This document shows positions 1 through 8,958 of a DNA stretch of 64,000 bases, in pieces. Numbering within the stretch: position 1 is the stretch's first letter; the number at the start of each line of letters is the position of its first letter. The position numbers and the translations under genes are program-made. The notes beneath the pieces were generated by a model. That model was given only the letters and a program-made list of their open reading frames with translations, made no database searches and had not been told where the DNA came from. This DNA is from Kosakonia quasisacchari (GTDB taxonomy: Bacteria > Pseudomonadota > Gammaproteobacteria > Enterobacterales > Enterobacteriaceae): assembly GCF_004331415.1 (NCBI RefSeq), contig NZ_SJOP01000021.1, positions 1 to 64,000 of the forward strand. Direction: 5' to 3'.

Positions 1-48
1 GTCTTTATTTATGGGGAACCATCAGGCCCGCAGGCGCCTTTTTCGTCA

Positions 49-1074
49 TTAATCCCAGCTCAGAATCACTTTGCCGGACTGACCCGAACGCATCGCGTCG
101 AATCCCTGCTGGAACTCATCAATGCTGAAACGGTGGGTAATGATCGGTGAAAGATCCAAGCCAGACTGGATCAACGCCGCCATCTTATACCAGGTTTCAA
201 ACATCTCCCGACCATAAATCCCTTTGATAAACAGCCCCTTGAAGATGACCTTAGTCCAGTCGATCGACATATCGGACGGCGGAATACCCAGCATCGCAAT
301 ACGGCCACCGTGATTCATGGTGTCGAGCATCGTGCGGAACGCAGGCGGCGCGCCGGACATCTCCAGACCCACGTCGAACCCTTCCGTCATGCCCAGTTCT
401 GCCATCACATCCGCCAGATTCTCTTTGGCGACGTTAACCGCGCGGGTAACCCCCATTTTGCGCGCCAGCTCGAGGCGGTACTCATTCACATCGGTGATAA
501 CCACATGGCGTGCGCCAACGTGTTTTGCCACCGCCGCAGCCATAATACCAATCGGGCCTGCGCCGGAGACCAGCACGTCTTCTCCCACCAAATCAAAGGA
601 GAGCGCGGTATGCACCGCGTTACCAAACGGATCGAAAATCGACGCCAAATCATCCGAAATATTGTCGGGAATTTTGAAAGCGTTGAACGCCGGGATCACC
701 AGGTATTCGGCAAAACAGCCCGGACGGTTGACGCCCACACCGGTGGTGTTACGGCACAGGTGTGTACGCCCGGCGCGACAGTTACGGCAGTGGCCGCAGG
801 TAATGTGGCCTTCACCGGAAACGCGATCGCCAATTTTAAAGCCTTTCACTTCCTGGCCGATGCCCACCACTTCGCCGACATATTCATGGCCGACCACCAT
901 CGGCACAGGAATGGTTTTTTGCGACCAGTCGTCCCAGTTGTAAATATGAACGTCAGTGCCGCAAATCGCGGTTTTGCGGATTTTAATCAGCAGATCGTTA
1001 TGACCAACATCCGGCTCCGGTACGTCGGTCATCCAAATGCCTTCTTCCGCTTTCAGTTTGGATAACGCTTTCAT
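49..1074 (-). CDS. tdh: L-threonine 3-dehydrogenase
   Basis: Oxidises L-threonine to 2-amino-3-ketobutyrate with NAD+, the first step of threonine breakdown to glycine and acetyl-CoA in the cytoplasm. The 341-residue protein has the zinc medium-chain dehydrogenase layout: catalytic zinc ligands C38, H63 and E64, a structural zinc cluster C93/C96/C99/C107, and a Rossmann GAGPIG motif near residue 170. Length and sequence match E. coli Tdh. It lies 9 bp downstream of kbl on the same strand, so the two form one operon that channels the unstable ketobutyrate intermediate. In E. coli this operon is repressed by Lrp; I did not identify an Lrp site here. Confidence 0.97.
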   Translation of the reverse strand: MKALSKLKAEEGIWMTDVPEPDVGHNDLLIKIRKTAICGTDVHIYNWDDWSQKTIPVPMVVGHEYVGEVVGIGQEVKGFKIGDRVSGEGHITCGHCRNCRAGRTHLCRNTTGVGVNRPGCFAEYLVIPAFNAFKIPDNISDDLASIFDPFGNAVHTALSFDLVGEDVLVSGAGPIGIMAAAVAKHVGARHVVITDVNEYRLELARKMGVTRAVNVAKENLADVMAELGMTEGFDVGLEMSGAPPAFRTMLDTMNHGGRIAMLGIPPSDMSIDWTKVIFKGLFIKGIYGREMFETWYKMAALIQSGLDLSPIITHRFSIDEFQQGFDAMRSGQSGKVILSWD

Positions 1075-1083
1075 TTCACGCCC

Positions 1084-2280
1084 TCAGGCAATCACACCCA
1101 GTTGTTTACCAATGCGGGTAAAGGCAGCAACCGCACGCTCAATTTGTTCAGGCGTATGCGCCGCAGACATCTGTGTGCGGATGCGCGCCTGACCTTTCGG
1201 CACCACCGGGAAGAAGAAGCCGGTGACGTAAATCCCCTCTTTTTGCAGCTCACGCGCGAAGTTTTGTGCCACCACCGCATCGCCCAGCATCACCGGGATA
1301 ATCGCGTGATCTGCACCTGCCAGTGTGAAACCTGCGGCGGTCATTCTTTCGCGGAACAAGCGGGCATTGGCCCACAGGCGATCGCGCAGCTCAGCGCCGG
1401 ACTCGAGCATTTCCAGCACTTTAATGGACGCCGCAACAATGGCTGGCGCCAGTGAGTTGGAGAAAAGATACGGGCGGGAACGCTGACGCAGCCACTCCAC
1501 CACCTCTTTACGCGCCGCGGTGTAACCGCCAGACGCGCCGCCAAGCGCCTTGCCCAGCGTGCCGGTGATGATGTCCACGCGCCCCATCACGTCGCAATAT
1601 TCATGCGTACCGCGACCATTCGCGCCAACAAAACCGACCGCATGAGAGTCATCGACCATCACCAGCGCGTCATATTTATCCGCCAGATCGCACACGCCTT
1701 GCAGGTTGGCGATCACGCCATCCATCGAAAACACGCCGTCGGTCGCAATCAGCACATGACGCGCACCCGCTTCACGCGCCTCTTTCAGGCGGGCTTCCAG
1801 CTCCTGCATATCGTTATTGGCGTAGCGGTAACGCTTCGCCTTACACAGACGCACACCATCGATGATAGAAGCGTGGTTCAACGCATCGGAAATGATGGCA
1901 TCTTCCGCGCCGAGCAGCGTTTCAAACAGGCCGCCGTTCGCATCGAAGCAGGAGGAATAAAGAATGGAATCTTCCATGCCGAGGAAGTCGGCCAGCTTCT
2001 TCTCCAGCGCTTTGTGGCTGTCCTGCGTGCCGCAGATAAAGCGCACCGACGCCATACCGAAGCCGTGGCTGTCCATGCCGGCTTTCGCGGCAGCAATCAA
2101 ATCAGGGTGGTTGGCAAGGCCAAGGTAGTTGTTGGCGCAGAAGTTAATAACATGGTCACCGTTCGCCACGGTGATATCAGCCTGCTGGGCTGACGTGATA
2201 ATGCGTTCTTCTTTAAACAACCCTTCCGCACGTGCGGTTTCCAGGTCGTTCGTTAACTGTTTATAAAAATCCCCACGCAT
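1084..2280 (-). CDS. kbl: glycine C-acetyltransferase (2-amino-3-ketobutyrate CoA ligase)
   Basis: PLP enzyme that cleaves 2-amino-3-ketobutyrate with CoA to glycine and acetyl-CoA, acting directly after Tdh. The 398-residue protein is nearly identical in pattern to E. coli Kbl, including the TGTLGKALGG segment that carries the PLP-binding lysine. The frame stays open 26 codons further upstream, but I chose the ATG at 2280 because it gives the MRGDFYKQL start typical of the family and follows a GGAGAATTGCG ribosome-binding region. It is the promoter-proximal gene of the kbl-tdh operon and is divergent from hldD. Confidence 0.96.
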   Translation of the reverse strand: MRGDFYKQLTNDLETARAEGLFKEERIITSAQQADITVANGDHVINFCANNYLGLANHPDLIAAAKAGMDSHGFGMASVRFICGTQDSHKALEKKLADFLGMEDSILYSSCFDANGGLFETLLGAEDAIISDALNHASIIDGVRLCKAKRYRYANNDMQELEARLKEAREAGARHVLIATDGVFSMDGVIANLQGVCDLADKYDALVMVDDSHAVGFVGANGRGTHEYCDVMGRVDIITGTLGKALGGASGGYTAARKEVVEWLRQRSRPYLFSNSLAPAIVAASIKVLEMLESGAELRDRLWANARLFRERMTAAGFTLAGADHAIIPVMLGDAVVAQNFARELQKEGIYVTGFFFPVVPKGQARIRTQMSAAHTPEQIERAVAAFTRIGKQLGVIA

Positions 2281-2496
2281 CGCAATTCTCCAGACTGGGC
2301 AAATTTCGGCACATATTACCGAAAGGTATACGGTGATACGAGATGACACAGCATCCATTCTTCATTTTGTAGCATAAATCACGCATAGCCATATCGTTCA
2401 CTGGGTGAATGGCTGAAGGGTCGTCAATGTGATGATATGATAAGAGACATTAGTGTCTGAGATCGTCTCAACGCTCCACTTTTCAAAGGTACAGTT

Positions 2497-3429
2497 ATGA
2501 TCATCGTGACCGGCGGCGCGGGTTTTATCGGCAGTAACATCGTTAAAGCCCTGAATGATAAAGGCATCACCGATATTCTGGTGGTGGATAACCTGAAAGA
2601 CGGCACCAAATTCGTCAATCTGGTCGACCTGCACATTGCCGACTACATGGATAAAGAAGATTTCCTGCTGCAGATTATGTCTGGCGAAGAGTTCGGTGAT
2701 ATTGAAGCCGTATTCCACGAAGGTGCGTGCTCATCCACCACCGAGTGGGACGGCAAGTATATGATGGATAACAACTATCAGTACTCCAAAGAGCTGCTGC
2801 ATTATTGCCTGGAGCGCGAAATCCCGTTCCTGTACGCCTCTTCAGCCGCGACTTACGGCGGGCGCACCTCGGACTTTATTGAATCCCGCGAATACGAAAA
2901 GCCGCTCAACGTTTACGGCTACTCAAAAATGCTGTTCGACGAGTATGTGCGCGGCATCCTGCCGGAAGCGAATTCCCCAATTGTCGGCTTCCGCTACTTC
3001 AACGTTTATGGCCCGCGCGAAGGGCATAAAGGCAGCATGGCGAGCGTGGCATTCCACCTCAATACCCAGTTGAACAACGGCGAAAGCCCGAAACTGTTCG
3101 AAGGCAGCGATAACTTCAAACGCGATTTCGTCTATGTTGGCGACGTGGCGGCGGTGAACCTGTGGTTCTGGGAAAACGGTGTTTCCGGTATCTACAACCT
3201 GGGCACCGGTCGCGCAGAATCTTTCCAGGCCGTTGCCGATGCGACACTGGCTTTCCACAAAAAAGGCAGCATCGAATACATTCCGTTCCCGGACAAACTG
3301 AAAGGCCGCTACCAGGCGTTTACCCAGGCGGATCTGACCAACCTGCGCGCGGCGGGTTACGACAAACCGTTTAAAACCGTCGCCGAAGGCGTAACCGAGT
3401 ATATGGCCTGGCTGAACCGCGACGCGTAA
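2497..3429 (+). CDS. hldD: ADP-L-glycero-D-manno-heptose 6-epimerase
   Basis: Converts ADP-D-glycero-D-manno-heptose to the L-glycero form, the donor for the inner-core heptoses of LPS. The 310-residue short-chain epimerase has the N-terminal nucleotide-binding GGAGFIG motif (residues 6-12) and the YxxxK catalytic pair Y140/K144. It opens a tightly packed LPS operon: waaF follows 2 bp after its stop. An AAAGGT ribosome-binding site precedes the ATG. The 216 bp between it and kbl must hold divergent promoters; E. coli hldD has a heat-shock promoter there, but I could not place one with confidence in this sequence. Confidence 0.97.
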   Translation: MIIVTGGAGFIGSNIVKALNDKGITDILVVDNLKDGTKFVNLVDLHIADYMDKEDFLLQIMSGEEFGDIEAVFHEGACSSTTEWDGKYMMDNNYQYSKELLHYCLEREIPFLYASSAATYGGRTSDFIESREYEKPLNVYGYSKMLFDEYVRGILPEANSPIVGFRYFNVYGPREGHKGSMASVAFHLNTQLNNGESPKLFEGSDNFKRDFVYVGDVAAVNLWFWENGVSGIYNLGTGRAESFQAVADATLAFHKKGSIEYIPFPDKLKGRYQAFTQADLTNLRAAGYDKPFKTVAEGVTEYMAWLNRDA

Positions 3430-3431
3430 GT

Positions 3432-4478
3432 ATGAAAATTTTGGTCATTGGCCCGTCCTGGGTCGGCGACATGATGATGTCGCAGAGTCTTTATCGCACG
3501 CTTAAAGCGCGCTTTCCCCAGGCGATAATCGATGTGATGGCACCCGCGTGGTGCCGTCCACTTTTATCACGCATGCCGGAAGTCAACGAAGCGATCCCCA
3601 TGCCGCTCGGCCACGGTGCGCTGGAAATTGGCGCACGCCGTAAGCTGGGCCACAGCCTGCGCGAGCGCCGTTATGACCGCGCCTATGTGCTGCCCAACTC
3701 GTTTAAATCCGCACTGGTGCCGTTCTTTGCCAACGTGCCGCACCGCACTGGCTGGCGCGGTGAAATGCGTTACGGCCTGCTCAATGATGCCCGCGTACTG
3801 GATAAACAAGCCTGGCCGTTAATGGTGGAGCGCTATGTGGCGCTGGCCTATGACAAAGGCGTGATGCGCTCGGCGAAAGATCTGCCTCAGCCGCTGCTGT
3901 GGCCGCAGTTGCAGGTTAACGACAGCGAGAAATTACAAGTTTGCGCGGCGTTTGATCTTTCTGCAGAACGTCCGATGATTGGCTTTTGCCCCGGCGCAGA
4001 GTTCGGCCCGGCCAAACGCTGGCCGCACTATCACTATGCCGAGCTGGCAAAGCAGTTAATTGACGAAGGCTACCAGGTGCTGCTGTTTGGTTCAGCAAAA
4101 GATCACGAAGCGGGCAACGAGATTCTGGCCTCGCTGAGCACCGAGCAGCAAGCCTGGTGCCGCAATCTGGCCGGCGAAACTCAACTGGAGCAAGCCGTTG
4201 TGCTGATTGCAGCCTGTAAAGCGGTGGTCACCAATGATTCCGGTTTAATGCACGTCGCCGCCGCGCTTAACCGCCCGCTGGTGGCGCTGTATGGCCCAAG
4301 CAGCCCGGATTTCACTCCGCCGCTGTCGCACAAAGCACGCGTGATCCGCCTGATTTCCGGCTACCACAAAGTGCGCAAAGGCGACGCCGCTGAAGGTTAT
4401 CACCAGAGTCTGATCGACATTACCCCGCAGCGCGTGCTGGAAGAGTTGAACGCGCTGTTGCTGGACGCGGAAGGATAA
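3432..4478 (+). CDS. waaF: ADP-heptose:LPS heptosyltransferase II
   Basis: Glycosyltransferase family 9 enzyme that adds the second heptose to the LPS inner core at the cytoplasmic face of the inner membrane. The 348-residue protein matches E. coli WaaF through its length, starting MKILVIGPSWVGDMMMSQ. It carries the C-terminal TNDSGLMHVAAAL donor-binding region and the ALYGPSSP motif typical of GT9. It lies 2 bp after hldD and 3 bp before waaC, so it is translated as part of the same operon. Confidence 0.96.
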   Translation: MKILVIGPSWVGDMMMSQSLYRTLKARFPQAIIDVMAPAWCRPLLSRMPEVNEAIPMPLGHGALEIGARRKLGHSLRERRYDRAYVLPNSFKSALVPFFANVPHRTGWRGEMRYGLLNDARVLDKQAWPLMVERYVALAYDKGVMRSAKDLPQPLLWPQLQVNDSEKLQVCAAFDLSAERPMIGFCPGAEFGPAKRWPHYHYAELAKQLIDEGYQVLLFGSAKDHEAGNEILASLSTEQQAWCRNLAGETQLEQAVVLIAACKAVVTNDSGLMHVAAALNRPLVALYGPSSPDFTPPLSHKARVIRLISGYHKVRKGDAAEGYHQSLIDITPQRVLEELNALLLDAEG

Positions 4479-4481
4479 TCG

Positions 4482-5462
4482 ATGCGGGTATTGATCGTTA
4501 AAACCTCGTCGATGGGCGATGTGCTGCATACACTGCCCGCGCTTACCGACGCCGCGCAGGCGATTCCCGGCATCCGTTTTGACTGGGTGGTGGAAGAGGG
4601 CTTCGCCCAGATCCCCTCCTGGCATGCAGCTGTTGAGCGCGTTATTCCGGTGGCGATTCGCCGCTGGCGTAAAGCCTGGTTCTCCGCGCCAATTGCGGCC
4701 GAGCGTAAAGCCTTTCGTCAGGCGGTGCAGGCCGAGCAGTACGACGCCATTATTGATGCGCAAGGGCTGGTGAAAAGTGCAGCGCTGGTCACCCGGCTGG
4801 CGCACGGTGTGAAACACGGCATGGACTGGCGCACCGCGCGCGAGCCATTAGCGAGCCTGTTTTACAATCGCCGCCACCACATTGCTAAACAGCAACATGC
4901 GGTTGAGCGCACCCGCGAATTATTCGCCAAAAGCCTCGGTTATACCAAACCGCAAACGCAGGGCGATTACGCCATTGCACGCCACTTTGCCGTCGCTGAC
5001 GCAGCGCGTTCGCCATATGTTGTGTTTTTACACGCCACCACCCGCGATGATAAGCACTGGCCGGAAGCGCACTGGCACAAATTGATCGAACTAATGCAAT
5101 CAACCAGTATCCATATTAAACTGCCGTGGGGCGCGGAACATGAACGCAAACGAGCTGAACGGCTGACTGCGGATTTTTCCCATGTAGAGGTTCTGCCTAA
5201 ACTTTCTCTGGCACAGGTTGCGGCAGAACTTGCCGGCGCACAGACGGTGGTTTCCGTCGATACAGGGCTAAGCCATTTAGCCGCAGCCCTCGATCAGCCC
5301 AATATCACACTATTTGGTCCAACTGATCCGGGATTAATTGGCGGATATGGTAAAAATCAGCATCAGGTGGTAAGTCCAACAAAGCGGATGGAGGATATAA
5401 CAGCGGAAGAGATTTTCACTCTTCTTCAGAGCCACCAGCCACTGTCTGACAGAGATACCTAA
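4482..5462 (+). CDS. waaC: ADP-heptose:LPS heptosyltransferase I
   Basis: Adds the first L-glycero-D-manno-heptose to Kdo2-lipid A. The GT9 fold is evident from the N-terminal MRVLIVKTSSMGDVLHTLPA segment, which carries the catalytic aspartate, and the C-terminal VSVDTGLSHLAAAL and LFGPTDP motifs. Its 326 residues are slightly more than the usual ~320. It is the last gene of the conserved hldD-waaFC block. The next gene starts 3 bp later, but base composition drops sharply there. Confidence 0.96.
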   Translation: MRVLIVKTSSMGDVLHTLPALTDAAQAIPGIRFDWVVEEGFAQIPSWHAAVERVIPVAIRRWRKAWFSAPIAAERKAFRQAVQAEQYDAIIDAQGLVKSAALVTRLAHGVKHGMDWRTAREPLASLFYNRRHHIAKQQHAVERTRELFAKSLGYTKPQTQGDYAIARHFAVADAARSPYVVFLHATTRDDKHWPEAHWHKLIELMQSTSIHIKLPWGAEHERKRAERLTADFSHVEVLPKLSLAQVAAELAGAQTVVSVDTGLSHLAAALDQPNITLFGPTDPGLIGGYGKNQHQVVSPTKRMEDITAEEIFTLLQSHQPLSDRDT

Positions 5463-5465
5463 CCA

Positions 5466-6575
5466 ATGAGTTATATTTTTTTGCTGATTTTATTACTGCC
5501 GGTGAAAATAATCGGCAAGTTATTTCGTAAGAAAACTGGGCGAAATCTGGTCATTCAAACGGCTAAAATCGGCGATTTTGTTAACGTAACACCTTTGCTT
5601 GCGTATTTGCAGAAAAGCGACGTGTTGTTGAGCCGGAGCGTCAGCATGCTGGCAATGCATGATGAAACCGTTGAAGAGGTTTTTTTCATTGAGCAGCACA
5701 AGCGCAATCTGTGGCAAAAACTCAGTTTCGCTTGCCATATTATGAACCGCTATGACAATGTCTATCTGCTGCAACCCAATAGCTCAAACCTGTTCTTTGC
5801 CGCGATCTGTAACGCCAGTAATAAGCAGTTTCTCAGCACCTATGCGCGTAAATGGTATCACTGGATCTTCTATGCAACGGCAGATGGCATCGTTCATCAT
5901 GGAAAAATGACGCTGTCTGTCACGAATTATCTTCAGCTCGCTGATCGTTCTCTTTCCTGGGAAATGTCCCCCAAGCACGCGACTAAACCGCTTTACAGGC
6001 CTGCAGTCTATCCGGAAATCCTTGATAAACCTGATGTGATTCGTATCGGCATTAGTATTTCCGCCGGTAATAAAGCCAAAACAGTTCCTCCTGTTATCTG
6101 GAAACGAATTGTTGACTGTCTGGAAAATTTACCCTGCGTGTTTTACGTTTTTGGTGCATCTAATGAACAATCCTGGATGGATGACATTACTGCGGCCTAC
6201 GGTAATTTTCCCCGCTTCATTAATATGATAGGAAAAGTCTCGCTCGAGGAATTACCTTGGGCTATCTCCAAAATGGATTGCTACATTGCCTCGGACTCGG
6301 GGAATATTTATATCGCAGATGCTGTGAATGTCCCGGTAATTTTGCTATTCGGGCCATGCTGCCATTATGAACAACGTCCTTTAGGCAAGACCCTTTTGAT
6401 TGGTAATGATAACAATATTTGTTCCTACGTTTTTGAAACGCAATACTACTTCTCGCAAGGTCGTGAGGAATTATTTGCCATTACCGATATCTCGCTTGAG
6501 CAGATTGAACAATTTGTTCGTGAATTACCAAAAGCCAGCGCATTATTAAATATTCGCGCCTCACAAGGTAACTGA
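5466..6575 (+). CDS. glycosyltransferase family 9 protein, LPS core (specific role unknown)
   Basis: A 369-residue heptosyltransferase-like protein. A hydrophobic N-terminus (residues 2-16) is followed by a NLVIQTAKIGDFVNVTPL segment equivalent to the GT9 acceptor-site motif. Near the C-terminus IASDSGNIYIADAV and LLFGPC resemble the GT9 donor-binding region. It begins 3 bp after waaC and is co-transcribed with the next glycosyltransferase and waaL, so it probably adds a core sugar. In Klebsiella the glycosyltransferases at this part of the locus differ between core types, and I cannot equate this one with a named enzyme. The A+T-rich codon use differs from hldD-waaFC and suggests transfer. 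Confidence 0.8.
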   Translation: MSYIFLLILLLPVKIIGKLFRKKTGRNLVIQTAKIGDFVNVTPLLAYLQKSDVLLSRSVSMLAMHDETVEEVFFIEQHKRNLWQKLSFACHIMNRYDNVYLLQPNSSNLFFAAICNASNKQFLSTYARKWYHWIFYATADGIVHHGKMTLSVTNYLQLADRSLSWEMSPKHATKPLYRPAVYPEILDKPDVIRIGISISAGNKAKTVPPVIWKRIVDCLENLPCVFYVFGASNEQSWMDDITAAYGNFPRFINMIGKVSLEELPWAISKMDCYIASDSGNIYIADAVNVPVILLFGPCCHYEQRPLGKTLLIGNDNNICSYVFETQYYFSQGREELFAITDISLEQIEQFVRELPKASALLNIRASQGN

Positions 6576-6579
6576 ATCT

Positions 6580-7485
6580 ATGGCTTTTCTTAGCGTAATC
6601 ATTGCAGCGCATAATGCCGAAAAAACACTTCCCGCGACCCTTGAGAGTCTGCTTGCGGCAATCAATACTTGTGAAGATATTGAAGTGATTATTTTTAACG
6701 ATGATTCACAGGATGCTACACAAGCCATTGTTGACGCATGGGAAGATAAATTACCGCAGGTAATTACCCGGAAAGTAAGCTACCGCAATATTGGCCAGGT
6801 CCGTAATAGTGCTATTTCTTTGGCCACTGGTAAGTATATCACCATGCTCGACAGTGATGACCAACTGAAACCTCATAGTCTACGAGATGCGGTAAAATTC
6901 CTGCAAGCACAGAAGCCAGATATATTGTTGACGCGTTTACTAGAAATTCGCGATACCCGGAAAATTTCCCCTTCATGGCATGGTTTTAATCCGATCCAGC
7001 TATCCACAAATAATGCCGTGCGCCGTTTCCTGCTACATAAAGATTTCCAGGCCCATCTTATCGGGCAATTTATACTCCGAGAACTGTATAACAGCAACCC
7101 AATTCCTTCGATGGAATGTTACGAAGATTTCGCCGTATTTCCAAAAATATTAATGCAGGCTAATAAAATATTTTACCAACGCCAAGGGCATTATTATTAC
7201 ATCAAGCGTAACAACAGTCTCTCCAGTATTTTGAGCGCCAGCAAAATCGCGTCACTGATAGAGTGTACTTTACAAATGGAAAAAATCTTTCCACACCAAT
7301 TCCGTCATTTAATTAATTGCCACTGGTTTGATATCTATATCAATCATAAGAGGTATCTTTCTGATGAACAGTTGCACATTGTAAAGCAGCGTGTGAATGA
7401 CCTTTATTCTTTCTCGTTTTATCTATCCCGTGACGTTCGTTTCAGCTATAAAAAAAGGGTTGTTGAGGCATTATGGAAAAAGTAA
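6580..7485 (+). CDS. glycosyltransferase family 2 protein, LPS core (role unknown)
   Basis: A 301-residue GT-A fold transferase. It starts with a SVIIAAHNAEKTLPATLESL nucleotide-binding strand, followed by FNDDSQD and the metal-binding DSDD motif near residue 91, all typical of family 2. The C-terminal part is rich in basic and aromatic residues, as expected for membrane association. It lies 4 bp after the family 9 gene and overlaps waaL by 13 bp, so all three are one translational unit. The acceptor and donor cannot be read from sequence. It is A+T-rich like both neighbours. Confidence 0.8.
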   Translation: MAFLSVIIAAHNAEKTLPATLESLLAAINTCEDIEVIIFNDDSQDATQAIVDAWEDKLPQVITRKVSYRNIGQVRNSAISLATGKYITMLDSDDQLKPHSLRDAVKFLQAQKPDILLTRLLEIRDTRKISPSWHGFNPIQLSTNNAVRRFLLHKDFQAHLIGQFILRELYNSNPIPSMECYEDFAVFPKILMQANKIFYQRQGHYYYIKRNNSLSSILSASKIASLIECTLQMEKIFPHQFRHLINCHWFDIYINHKRYLSDEQLHIVKQRVNDLYSFSFYLSRDVRFSYKKRVVEALWKK

Positions 7486-8687
7486 GAGTACGGCTTTACT
7501 ATTTAACACTTATTTTAGCATTTGCCTCGGTGGCACTTGCCCTTTTCAATTCAAGCACGCAGAGAGAGTGCTTTTATATTGCCGTATACGTTAGTATTAT
7601 TGGCTTACTGATTGAATATAAACGACTTTCTCTGCACCCCTTCAGTATTGCACTGCCTGTTTTACTTATCGGCGTGTTAAACCTTGTATGGTATTTTATT
7701 TTTGAAATTCAAACCGAAGGTATTAATAAATATAGCGACTACCTTGGCGCGAGTAAGAAATTAATACTAGCAAGTTTGTTGATTTTCTATATTGATAGAT
7801 TTAAATCCTATATTACCAAAGAAAGCTTCCTGAAATATTTCATGTTCGCTACCGCAACAGGCCTTACCCTGGCAACGAGTTATGGCCTGTGGCAGGCCTC
7901 GCAGGGAGCGGATCGTGTTATGATGGCTATTAATCGTCCTACGGTGTCCGCATATGTATATTCCGCTCTCTCGTTAGCATTTATTTATAGTCTCTATTTA
8001 CAACAAAACAAAAAACTCTACGTATTGGCTGGAGTCACCCTTCTACTTTCCTGGTTCGTTATATTGTTAACAGGGACACGAGCGGCTATTGGGTTGTATT
8101 TAATCTTGGCTATTGTGCTAACACTCTTTCATTTTCGCAAAATTCACCTTAAATCTTTGGCAGTATTTTTCTGCATAGTGGCAGGTATTTTTGTCATAAG
8201 TTATAAGCCGTTGATCGCCCCTAAAATTGCACAAACGCAATCTGAGATTGCGGATTACCAAAAAGGCCAGGATAGCACTTCACTTGGTGCTCGTTTCTCC
8301 ATGTGGATTATTGGCATAAAAAACGGCAATATGCATCCGTTAGGACAATCTATCGAGAGCAGGGAAGTTTGGTCGAAAAACTATGTACAAGAGGGGCATC
8401 CACATCTCGCAGCCTCACTCCAGTATATTAGAATTCACTTGCATAATGAATTTATCGAGAAATATTCTCTTCAGGGCATTCCAGGGCTGTTGCTACTCTT
8501 GTTCTTTTTTATCTCCGTCATTTATTATGCTATTCGCAATAATAACGGACTGTTGCTTACAACATCTTTGCTTCTGCTGTTATATGGGATGACGGACGTC
8601 ATACTGCTCAGTTCAGAAGCGGTGTTATTTTTTATGACAATTTTTGCATTATCTACACCTTTTACTCGTACGAAAGAGGAACGATAG
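7473..8687 (+). CDS. waaL: O-antigen ligase (Wzy_C family membrane protein)
   Basis: Predicted to join undecaprenyl-linked O-antigen to the lipid A-core at the periplasmic face of the inner membrane. The 404 residues form about ten to twelve hydrophobic segments. The conserved GTRAAIGLY motif near residue 195 is followed by a large periplasmic loop (about residues 250-320) containing an LHNEFIEKYSLQGIPG segment with the histidine typical of ligases. Start at 7473 is supported by TTGAGG five bases upstream. WaaL sequences diverge strongly, so the call rests on topology, these motifs and position within the core operon. A Wzy polymerase is the alternative. Confidence 0.82.
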   Translation: MEKVRVRLYYLTLILAFASVALALFNSSTQRECFYIAVYVSIIGLLIEYKRLSLHPFSIALPVLLIGVLNLVWYFIFEIQTEGINKYSDYLGASKKLILASLLIFYIDRFKSYITKESFLKYFMFATATGLTLATSYGLWQASQGADRVMMAINRPTVSAYVYSALSLAFIYSLYLQQNKKLYVLAGVTLLLSWFVILLTGTRAAIGLYLILAIVLTLFHFRKIHLKSLAVFFCIVAGIFVISYKPLIAPKIAQTQSEIADYQKGQDSTSLGARFSMWIIGIKNGNMHPLGQSIESREVWSKNYVQEGHPHLAASLQYIRIHLHNEFIEKYSLQGIPGLLLLLFFFISVIYYAIRNNNGLLLTTSLLLLLYGMTDVILLSSEAVLFFMTIFALSTPFTRTKEER

Positions 8688-8699
8688 AAAATGCCTGCC

Positions 8700-8867
8700 A
8701 AAAATCCCCTTCGTAAAGTAAAAAGCGCATAGTTTGCAGCTTTTATGGTCTGGGTTCGGTACTTCATCGGACTCAGACCTTTTGTTAAGCCTATCGGGAT
8801 GGAACAACAGATAAAGCGTTTCAACCTGCAAGGAGAACGACGTTACATCCGTTATCTGTGTTGTCAT
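8700..8867 (-). pseudogene. remnant of an IS3-family transposase (orfB)
   Basis: Two short minus-strand stretches resemble IS150/IS3-type transposase. Positions 8855-8808 read ITDVTSFSLQ followed by ETLYL, like the segment around the first catalytic aspartate. Positions 8794-8750 read IGLTKGLSPMKYRTQ, like the conserved C-terminus. They are in different frames and lie 13 bp apart, so roughly a hundred residues with the other catalytic positions have been deleted. No terminal inverted repeats are visible. The remnant fills most of the 271-bp gap between waaL and wabN and marks a past insertion or rearrangement at the edge of the A+T-rich core module. Confidence 0.65.
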
Positions 8868-8958
8868 TCACCTCTGTCATCGTATTGAATTGCTTTGCCA
8901 TGAGACATCGACTTACTAAGCTGATGCCAAGCTTTAAAGTACAATTTCAAATCGAACT

